From Variovorax paradoxus (GTDB lineage Bacteria; Pseudomonadota; Gammaproteobacteria; Burkholderiales; Burkholderiaceae_C), in NCBI RefSeq assembly GCF_024734665.1, contig NZ_CP102931.1, positions 7,079,501 through 7,143,500 of the forward strand: a stretch of DNA of 64,000 nucleotides, read 5' to 3'. Both the position numbers and the translations under genes were made by a program. How positions within the stretch are numbered: the first letter of the stretch is position 1; each line of letters begins with the position of its first letter. Shown one piece after another: positions 9,940 through 15,851 of this stretch. The notes beneath the pieces were generated by a model, which was not told the DNA's origin, did not search any database, and saw only the letters and a program-made list of their open reading frames with translations.

Positions 9940-11282
9940 GCCGCAAGCCTCGCCGTCGCGTTTTCGCCTGCGGACAGCCGTGCGCGCAGGCCCTCGGCCA
10001 CGGCCAGACCGGCTTTCAGGCCGTCTTCGTGGAAGCCGTAGCCCATCCACGCGCCGGCGAACCAGGTGTTGCGCTGGCCTTGCAGGGCGGGAACCTCGGC
10101 CTGCGCTCGGATCGTGGCAAGGTCGAGCACCGGGTGGTCGTAGTCGTATTCGGCCATGACCTGACTACGCTGGATTTCGCGCACCGGATTCAACGAAACG
10201 ACGACCGGTTGTTCCCAGGGCAGCGGCTGCAGCTTGTTCAGCAGGTAGTGCAGGCAGACGCGGCCCGATTCGCGCTCGCCGGCTCGTTCGTAGTCGGCGC
10301 GCTCGTAGTTCCAGGCGGCCCAGGCCGCGCGGCACTGCGGCAGCACCGAGGCGTCGGTGTGGAGCACGGCATGGTTCGACTGGTAGCGGATCGCGTCCAG
10401 CACCGAAGCCTCGGCGGGGCTCGCGTCGCGCAGCATGGCGAGCGACTGGTCGGAGTGCGTGGCCAGCACGACGTGGTCGAAGCGCTCGACGCCTGCGTCG
10501 GTGGTCACCAGCACCCCGGCGTCGCTGCGCGTGATGCTGCGCACGGGGGTGTTCAGTCGCTTGTCGGGCAAGGCCGCGACGATCTTCTCGACGTAGTGCC
10601 GCGAGCCGCCGCGCACGGTGCGCCACTGCGGCCGGTTGGCGATCTGGATCAGGCCGTGGTTGTGGCAGAAGCGGATCATGGTTGCGACCGGGAATCTCAG
10701 CATCCGCGTGGTCGAGCAGCTCCAGATGCAGCCCATCATCGGCAGGAAATACCACTCGCGAAACGCCGTGCCGAAGCAGTGGGCGTCGAGGAATTCGCCC
10801 AGCGGCTGGGCCATTTCGCCCTCGGTGCCGGCCTCGGCGATACGCGTCGTCAGGCGGTTGAAGCGCAGCAGATCGCCGAGCATTCCCAGGAAGCGGCGGT
10901 TGAAGAGGTTGCGCCGCTGGGCGAACACGGTGCCGAGGCTGTTGCCGCTCCACTCCAGCCGGCCGCCACCGTTGTCGCGCGCGGCCTGGACCGAGAACGA
11001 CATGTCGGACGCGGCCGTCTCGACGCCGAGTTCGGCAAGAAGACGGATCAGGTTCGGGTAGGTGCGGTCGTTGTAGACCAGGAAGCCGGTGTCGACGCCA
11101 TGGGCGACGCGGGTGGTGTCGGTGGAGGAGCGTGGAAGCTCGATCGTTGCCGTATGGGCGTGACCACCGAAGTAGTCACTGGCTTCGAAGAGGGTGACGG
11201 CGGCCGCGTCGCGCAGTGAATGCGCTGCGGCCAATCCTGAGATGCCGGCGCCGATGACGGCGATGCGAGGGGGCCGCGTCAT
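9936..11282 (-). CDS. FAD-dependent oxidoreductase, amine-oxidase-like (lipid-modification operon)
   Basis: A 448-residue flavoprotein with an N-terminal Rossmann motif (IAVIGAGISGLAAAHSL) followed by FEASDYFGGHAHTA, as in monoamine oxidase and phytoene desaturase relatives. The C terminus has the FAD-closing TWFAGAWMGYGFHEDGLKAGLAVAE. Family members linked to DUF1365 and CFA genes are thought to oxidise acyl chains; no substrate is proven here. An in-frame ATG at 11432 would add 50 low-complexity residues before the Rossmann strand, so 11282 is preferred. First gene of the operon; a possible ECF-type promoter is at 11449-11478. Confidence 0.88.
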   Translation of the reverse strand: MTRPPRIAVIGAGISGLAAAHSLRDAAAVTLFEASDYFGGHAHTATIELPRSSTDTTRVAHGVDTGFLVYNDRTYPNLIRLLAELGVETAASDMSFSVQAARDNGGGRLEWSGNSLGTVFAQRRNLFNRRFLGMLGDLLRFNRLTTRIAEAGTEGEMAQPLGEFLDAHCFGTAFREWYFLPMMGCIWSCSTTRMLRFPVATMIRFCHNHGLIQIANRPQWRTVRGGSRHYVEKIVAALPDKRLNTPVRSITRSDAGVLVTTDAGVERFDHVVLATHSDQSLAMLRDASPAEASVLDAIRYQSNHAVLHTDASVLPQCRAAWAAWNYERADYERAGERESGRVCLHYLLNKLQPLPWEQPVVVSLNPVREIQRSQVMAEYDYDHPVLDLATIRAQAEVPALQGQRNTWFAGAWMGYGFHEDGLKAGLAVAEGLRARLSAGENATARLAA

Positions 11283-11448
11283 CGCGAAACCCCAACCCGG
11301 CGGGAAGACAAAAATGCTGCGAGGCGCCCCGACGCGAAGGAGGGAGGGAGGGAGGAGGAGAAGAATCGCCTCGGGATTTCGACCAGACGGCAGGCGCCCG
11401 GAAGACCTCGCAACATGAAAACTGCTGGGCAATCACTGCCCACGCAAG

Positions 11449-11478
11449 TTAGGAGCGCGACATCCGCGGCACGGTTCC
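11449..11478 (-). promoter_or_regulatory. Possible ECF/sigmaE-type promoter of the FAD-DUF1365-CFA operon
   Basis: On the minus strand GGAACC (11478-11473) and TCCTAA (11454-11449) are 18 bases apart, close to the GGAACTT/TCTGA pattern of sigmaE-type promoters. The leader would be about 160 bases. Only a pattern match; no other promoter was obvious. Confidence 0.25.
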
Positions 11479-11528
11479 CGCGCGTTTGGTAAACGTTTGT
11501 GACGCCGAGTTCACGATGATTTAGACGC

Positions 11529-11550
11529 ATCGGTAAATAATATTACCGAT
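11529..11550. repeat. Inverted repeat ATCGGTAA-N6-TTACCGAT
   Basis: A perfect 8-bp inverted repeat around ATAATA in an AT-rich patch between the convergent-facing end of the peroxidase gene and the promoter side of the FAD operon. On the plus strand a TCGTTTTCTT tract follows. It could be an operator or a weak terminator. Confidence 0.45.
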
Positions 11551-11575
11551 TCGTTTTCTTGTGAACTGCTCAGTC

Positions 11576-12190
11576 TCAATTTGGCCCGAGCTGCTTCTCG
11601 ATGACGTTCACGAAGCCGTTTTCATCGGGCGCCGTCATGCTCGACCACGCCTGCACGACCTTGCCGTCGCGCCCGATCAGGTACTTGTAGAAGTTCCACT
11701 TCGGCGTGGTGCCGGAGGCCTGTGCGAGCTCCTTGAACAGCGGGTTCGCCTCGGTGCCGCGCACAGAAGACTTGGCGAACATCGGGAATTTCACGCCGAA
11801 GGTGCTTTCGCAGAAGTCGGCAATTTCCTTGTTGGAGCCCGATTCCTGGGAGAAATCGTTGGACGGGAAGCCCAGCACCACGAGCCCGCGCGAGCGGTAT
11901 TTCATGTCCAGCGACTCCAGCCCCTTGTATTGCGGAGTGAATCCGCAGAAGCTGGCCGTATTGACCACCAAAACCACCTTGCCGGAGTACTGGCACAAAG
12001 ATTGGGGTTTTTCATCCTGCAGCCGCGGGAAGGTGTGTTGCAGGATCGCCGGGCATCCTGCGGCCTCTGTCGGAGCGGGCGCGGCGGACGCCGTCTGGGC
12101 GTGGGCGGGAAGGGTCGAAAAGAGGCTCGCCACGAGGGAAATCGCGGGGGCGCAGCGCCAGAGCGTCGACAATCGGAAGAGGGTTCGCAT
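11576..12190 (-). CDS. Exported glutathione peroxidase family protein
   Basis: A 204-residue thiol peroxidase with a signal peptide (basic start, LWRCAPAISLVASLFSTLPAHA). The catalytic cysteine is Cys82 in NTASFCGFTPQYKGLE. The conserved FPSNDF-QE motif and the WNFYKYL motif supply the Gln, Asn and Trp of the active site. Cysteine replaces selenocysteine, as usual in bacteria, and such enzymes often use thioredoxin rather than glutathione. Location in the periplasm is inferred from the leader. A further Cys pair at 46 and 66 lies before the active site. Start chosen at the ATG giving a normal signal peptide. Confidence 0.9.
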   Translation of the reverse strand: MRTLFRLSTLWRCAPAISLVASLFSTLPAHAQTASAAPAPTEAAGCPAILQHTFPRLQDEKPQSLCQYSGKVVLVVNTASFCGFTPQYKGLESLDMKYRSRGLVVLGFPSNDFSQESGSNKEIADFCESTFGVKFPMFAKSSVRGTEANPLFKELAQASGTTPKWNFYKYLIGRDGKVVQAWSSMTAPDENGFVNVIEKQLGPN

Positions 12191-12319
12191 GGCGGGCTCC
12201 TGGGTCAAAAAGGGGGGTGTGCATCCGTGCCGCAACGGCGCACGTATTCGCATCATCGCGCGTCTGTCATGGTCGCGCCAAACTGGCCGACTAAAATCGG
12301 CGGCCATAGAAAGACATTG

Positions 12320-13177
12320 ATGCTCTATCCGGAACTCTTCAGACAACTCGAATCCGTCCGCTGGGACATGGACAAGGACATTCCCTGGCAGTCGTTCGAC
12401 GCTTCCTTGCTGTCGGAAGAGCAGGCGCAAACCATCAAGATGAATGCCATCACCGAGTGGGCGGCGCTGCCGGCCACCGAGATGTTCCTGCGCGACAACC
12501 GCCACGATAGCGATTTTTCCGCTTTCATGTCGATCTGGTTCTTCGAGGAGCAGAAGCACTCGCTGGTGCTCATGGAGTACCTGAAGCGCTTCAGCCCCAA
12601 GCACGCCCCCACCGAAGAAGAGCTGCACGAAGTGCGCTTCGACTTCGACCCGGCCCCGCCGCTCGAAACCCTCATGCTGCATTTCTGCGGCGAAATCCGC
12701 CTCAACCACTGGTACCGCCGTGCCGCCCAGTGGCACACCGAGCCGGTCATCAAGCACATCTACACCACGCTGAGCCAGGACGAAGCCCGCCACGGTGGCG
12801 CCTACCTGCGATACATGAAGCGCGCGATGGAAAAGTTCGGCGACGAGGCCCGTGCCGCGTTCACCAAGGTCGGCGTCCTGATGGCCAGCGCGCGGCGTAC
12901 GGCGCAGGCCCTGCACCCGACCAACTTGCACGTCAGCAAGGCGCACTTCCCGCGCGACACCATCCAGAGCCGCATGCCCGATCCGGACTGGCTCGAGCAC
13001 TGGCTCGACAAGCAGATCAAGTTCGATGCCGTCTGGGAAACCAAGGTTGGCGAACGCATCCTGCACAACCTGAGCCTGCTGATGAACCGCAGCTTCAAGA
13101 CGGTCCAGGAACTGAACCGCTACCGTAAAGAGTTGGCGGCCACCCTGGGGCCCAAGCCCGAATACCAGGGCGCATAA
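12320..13177 (+). CDS. Di-iron ferritin-like protein (acyl-ACP desaturase/R2-like fold)
   Basis: A 285-residue four-helix di-iron protein. The ligand set can be read as Glu46, Glu77 with His80 (FFEEQKH), Glu125 (HFCGEIRLNH), and Glu155 with His158 (DEARHGG). This is the E, ExxH, E, ExxH pattern of acyl-ACP desaturases and R2-like oxidases. The function is not known; soluble fatty-acid desaturation or another O2-dependent oxidation is plausible. The ATG at 12320 gives MLYPELFRQLESVRW. It stands alone with its own terminator and is divergent from the peroxidase gene, which also handles reactive oxygen. Confidence 0.82.
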   Translation: MLYPELFRQLESVRWDMDKDIPWQSFDASLLSEEQAQTIKMNAITEWAALPATEMFLRDNRHDSDFSAFMSIWFFEEQKHSLVLMEYLKRFSPKHAPTEEELHEVRFDFDPAPPLETLMLHFCGEIRLNHWYRRAAQWHTEPVIKHIYTTLSQDEARHGGAYLRYMKRAMEKFGDEARAAFTKVGVLMASARRTAQALHPTNLHVSKAHFPRDTIQSRMPDPDWLEHWLDKQIKFDAVWETKVGERILHNLSLLMNRSFKTVQELNRYRKELAATLGPKPEYQGA

Positions 13178-13182
13178 AGAAA

Positions 13183-13212
13183 AACGCCCCGCACGCCGGG
13201 GCGTTCTTTTTT
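13183..13212 (+). terminator. Rho-independent terminator of the di-iron protein gene
   Basis: The stem AACGCCCC/GGGGCGTT with a seven-base loop is followed by CTTTTTT. It begins five bases after the stop codon and separates the di-iron gene from the ECF41 sigma factor promoter only 11 bases downstream. Confidence 0.92.
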
Positions 13213-13222
13213 GGAGGACCCG

Positions 13223-13249
13223 TGTCACAAACCGGGGACGCCAACCGTC
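13223..13249 (+). promoter_or_regulatory. ECF41-type promoter (TGTCACA-N16-CGTC) of the sigma factor gene
   Basis: TGTCACA at 13223-13229 and CGTC at 13246-13249 are exactly 16 bases apart, the consensus published for ECF41 sigma factors. Initiation would fall near 13255-13257, directly before the ATG at 13258. It therefore implies autoregulation and a nearly leaderless mRNA. Confidence 0.72.
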
Positions 13250-13257
13250 TAGCTCCC

Positions 13258-14139
13258 ATGGACGACGCCACCCTCACCTTCGACCGCCACCGCCCTCGCC
13301 TGCAGGGCATCGCCTACCGGATGCTCGGCTCCATGGCCGAGGCCGAAGAGGTCGTGCAAGACGCCTGGCTGCGCTGGCACGAAGCCGCCAAAGACACCTT
13401 CGACAGCGCCGAAGCCTGGCTCGTGACCGTGGTCACGCGCCTGTCGATCGACCGGCTGCGTGCCGCCAAGGTCCAGCGCGAGCACTACATCGGCGCCTGG
13501 ATGCCCGAGCCCATGCTGACCGAGGCTCCCGACACGCCCGAGCAACTGCTGGAGCGCGCCGACAACATCTCCGTCGCCTTCCTCGCCGTGCTGGAGCGCC
13601 TTGCGCCCGAGGCTCGCGCCGCTTTCCTGTTGCGCGAAGTGTTCGATGCCGACTACGACGAAGTCGCCCGCACCCTCGGCAAGACCGAGGCCGCCTGCCG
13701 CCAGCTCGTGCATCGCGCCAAGGTCCAGGTGCAGGAAGGGCGTCCGCGTTTCACCGTGCCGCGCGAAACCCACGAGCGCCTGCTGCGCGCCTTTGCCGAC
13801 GCCGCCGCGCGCGGCAGCCTGCAAGACCTGAAGGCGCTGATGGCCGAGGACGTCGAACTCATCGGCGACGGCGGCGGCAAGGTGCAGACCTTCAGCAAGA
13901 TCCTGCGCGGCAGCCAGCGCCTGGCACAGCTGTACTACTCGCTGTGGCGCCGCATGGGGCCAGCGGTGCGCATGGAAATGGTCGACATCAACGGCGAGCC
14001 GGGCATGCTGCGTTTTCTCGACGGCGAACTCGAATCGGCCCAGACCTTCGAGATCGAGAACGACCGCATCGTGCGCATCCGCGCGCAACGCAACCCCGAC
14101 AAGCTGGCGCGCATCGCGCAGCTTTTTTCTTCGAGATAG
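13258..14139 (+). CDS. ECF41-group RNA polymerase sigma factor with SnoaL-like C-terminal domain
   Basis: A 293-residue sigma-70 family regulator. Region 2 is seen in RPRLQGIAYRMLGSMAEAEEVVQDAWLRW and region 4 in DADYDEVARTLGKTEAACRQLVHRAK. The linker WMPEP and the C-terminal SnoaL-like domain with DGGGK (near residue 205) and NPDKL (near residue 283) define group ECF41. In that group the fused domain, not an anti-sigma factor, controls activity. An in-frame GTG at 13222 would add 12 residues, but those bases form an ECF41 promoter, so the ATG at 13258 is preferred. The next gene is the expected type of target. Confidence 0.92.
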   Translation: MDDATLTFDRHRPRLQGIAYRMLGSMAEAEEVVQDAWLRWHEAAKDTFDSAEAWLVTVVTRLSIDRLRAAKVQREHYIGAWMPEPMLTEAPDTPEQLLERADNISVAFLAVLERLAPEARAAFLLREVFDADYDEVARTLGKTEAACRQLVHRAKVQVQEGRPRFTVPRETHERLLRAFADAAARGSLQDLKALMAEDVELIGDGGGKVQTFSKILRGSQRLAQLYYSLWRRMGPAVRMEMVDINGEPGMLRFLDGELESAQTFEIENDRIVRIRAQRNPDKLARIAQLFSSR

Positions 14140-14150
14140 TTCGCGCGGCG

Positions 14151-14177
14151 TGTCACAGGGCGCGTGGTTCGCCCGTC
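14151..14177 (+). promoter_or_regulatory. ECF41-type promoter (TGTCACA-N16-CGTC) of the CMD-family gene
   Basis: TGTCACA at 14151-14157 and CGTC at 14174-14177 are separated by 16 bases, identical in both boxes and spacing to the element at 13223. Initiation would lie about 40 bases before the ATG at 14226. Position and motif agree with known ECF41 targets. Confidence 0.85.
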
Positions 14178-14225
14178 TTCAGTGGGTAGCAAGCAGATTT
14201 CATCGCAACCCACCTGGAGAAACCC

Positions 14226-14687
14226 ATGAACACCACCGCACGCCTGAACTGGTTCAAGCTCGCCCCGAAGTCCTTCGAGGCCATCCTCGCCGTCAACACC
14301 ACCATCGAGTCGAGCACGCTCGGCAAGACGCTGGTCGACTTCGTCTTTGCCCGCGTCTCGCAGATCAACGGCTGCGCCTACTGCCTCGACATGCACGTGC
14401 GCGACCTGCGCAAGCAGGGCGAGGAGTGGCAGCGCATCAACAGCCTGCCCACCTGGCGCGAGGTGAGCTTCTTCAACGAGCGCGAACGCGCGGCGCTGGC
14501 CTGGGCCGAGTCGCTCACGCGCCTGGCCGACGACCATGACGAACGCGAAGCGGAATTCGCCGCGCTGAAGGCCAATTTCAGCGACGTGGAAATTGCAGAA
14601 CTCACCGTGGCGATCGCGCAGATCAACACCTGGAACCGCCTCAACGTCGGCATGCGCGTGCCGGTCGCGGTCAAGCCACTGGCCTGA
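14226..14687 (+). CDS. Carboxymuconolactone decarboxylase family protein (AhpD-like), ECF41 target
   Basis: A 153-residue all-helical protein of the CMD/AhpD family. The redox motif is NGCAYCLDMHV, with Cys50, Cys53 and His57 in the CxxCxxxH pattern of alkylhydroperoxidases, so peroxide or disulfide chemistry is more likely than lactone decarboxylation. ECF41 sigma factors are typically encoded beside carboxymuconolactone decarboxylases, oxidoreductases or epimerases, and this gene carries the matching promoter. A TGGAGAAA ribosome binding site precedes the ATG. It is convergent with rlpA. Confidence 0.92.
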   Translation: MNTTARLNWFKLAPKSFEAILAVNTTIESSTLGKTLVDFVFARVSQINGCAYCLDMHVRDLRKQGEEWQRINSLPTWREVSFFNERERAALAWAESLTRLADDHDEREAEFAALKANFSDVEIAELTVAIAQINTWNRLNVGMRVPVAVKPLA

Positions 14688-14693
14688 ACGGGC

Positions 14694-15851
14694 TTACCTG
14701 CGCTCCACCACCATCGGCGAGATGCGCAGGCTCTCGCGCAATTGAGCGACCGCCTCGCCGGCCGCATTGCGCGAGGCGAAAGGCCCGGCCTGCAATCTGT
14801 GCGTGCCGGCTTCGCTGAACACATGCAGCTGCGGCGCCAGCGAAGGCAGCCCGCGCGCGGCCTGGTTCAGCAGGCTCTGTGCACCGTCGCGTTCGCGAAA
14901 GGCACCGAGCTGCACCCAGAAGCCCGGCAACGCCAGGGGCTGCGCCGCGCCGACAGGCGGCGGTGACGCGGGCATTGCTTGCAGTGGGGCCAGGTCGCTC
15001 ACCACGATGGCCTGCCGGATCGGCGGAATGGAAGGCGGCGACTGTGCCGATTCCGGCTCGACCCCTGGCGGCAGCGCCGCAGCCATCGGTGTCTGCGGCG
15101 CGACGGGCATCGTCGATGCCGGTGGCGGCATGTCGTCATTCACTGTCGCGACCGGCGCCACCCATTCGGCCGGCACCCGCACCTGCTGCGCGCTCGCCAC
15201 ACGCACCGGCGCCGCGCGCACAGGAGCAGGTGCTTCAGCCGCTGCATACGCCGTCCCGGAATCCCGCCGCCATGCGCCCGTGCGGATGTCCTCGTTCGTG
15301 ATCCGCTCGATCTCTACCGGCGCCACGCCGCGCAGCAGGTCGAGCTTGAGCGCGGCCGTGTAGCTCAGGTCGATGACGCGGCCGTCCACGAACGGACCGC
15401 GGTCGTTCACGCGCACGATCACCTCGCGCCCGTTGGCCGGGTTGCGCACGCGCACATAGCTCGGCAGCGGCAGCGTCTTGTGCGCGGCCGTCATGGCGTA
15501 CATGTCGTAGGGCTCGCCGCTCGAGGTCGACGCCGCGTGGAACTTGCGGCCATACCACGAGGCCAGTCCCGACTCGCGGAACGGCCGATCGTCGGTGAGC
15601 GGTGCATAGCCGCGACCCAGCACCGTGTAAGGTTTGCTGGTGCCGCCGCTGGTGCGGATGGGCTCGATGCGGGGCTCGGCATCGGGCACGCTGGCGAGGT
15701 CCGGCGGAATGTTGGTGCCGGGCCCGTCACGGCCGCTGGCCACACCGCCCCCGCTGCGCGGACCGCTTGCACAGCCGGCCAGAAGGACGGCGACAGCCAC
15801 CGCACACGCAGCCAGCGCGGTGGTGGCGGGGGAGCGGGCGCCGTCAGCCAA
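14694..15851 (-). CDS. rlpA: Septal ring lytic transglycosylase-type protein RlpA with SPOR domain
   Basis: RlpA is an outer-membrane lipoprotein that cleaves denuded peptidoglycan glycans at the septum (shown in Pseudomonas aeruginosa). The 385-residue product has a lipobox at LLAGC, the double-psi beta-barrel (GLASWYGRKFHAASTSSGEPYD ... VRVNDRGPFVDGRVIDLS) at residues 95-185, a proline/alanine-rich linker, and a SPOR domain at the end (GFWVQLGAFRERDGAQSLL). The start is TTG at 15851, eight bases inside the glnE end, with GGAAGG six bases upstream; no ATG gives a leader. Translational coupling to glnE is likely. Confidence 0.9.
   Translation of the reverse strand: MADGARSPATTALAACAVAVAVLLAGCASGPRSGGGVASGRDGPGTNIPPDLASVPDAEPRIEPIRTSGGTSKPYTVLGRGYAPLTDDRPFRESGLASWYGRKFHAASTSSGEPYDMYAMTAAHKTLPLPSYVRVRNPANGREVIVRVNDRGPFVDGRVIDLSYTAALKLDLLRGVAPVEIERITNEDIRTGAWRRDSGTAYAAAEAPAPVRAAPVRVASAQQVRVPAEWVAPVATVNDDMPPPASTMPVAPQTPMAAALPPGVEPESAQSPPSIPPIRQAIVVSDLAPLQAMPASPPPVGAAQPLALPGFWVQLGAFRERDGAQSLLNQAARGLPSLAPQLHVFSEAGTHRLQAGPFASRNAAGEAVAQLRESLRISPMVVERR

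Noticed and set aside
13222..13257. GTG start of the ECF41 sigma gene
   Set aside because: These bases are a consensus ECF41 promoter, and no ribosome binding site fits better than the one for ATG 13258; kept only as an alternative.
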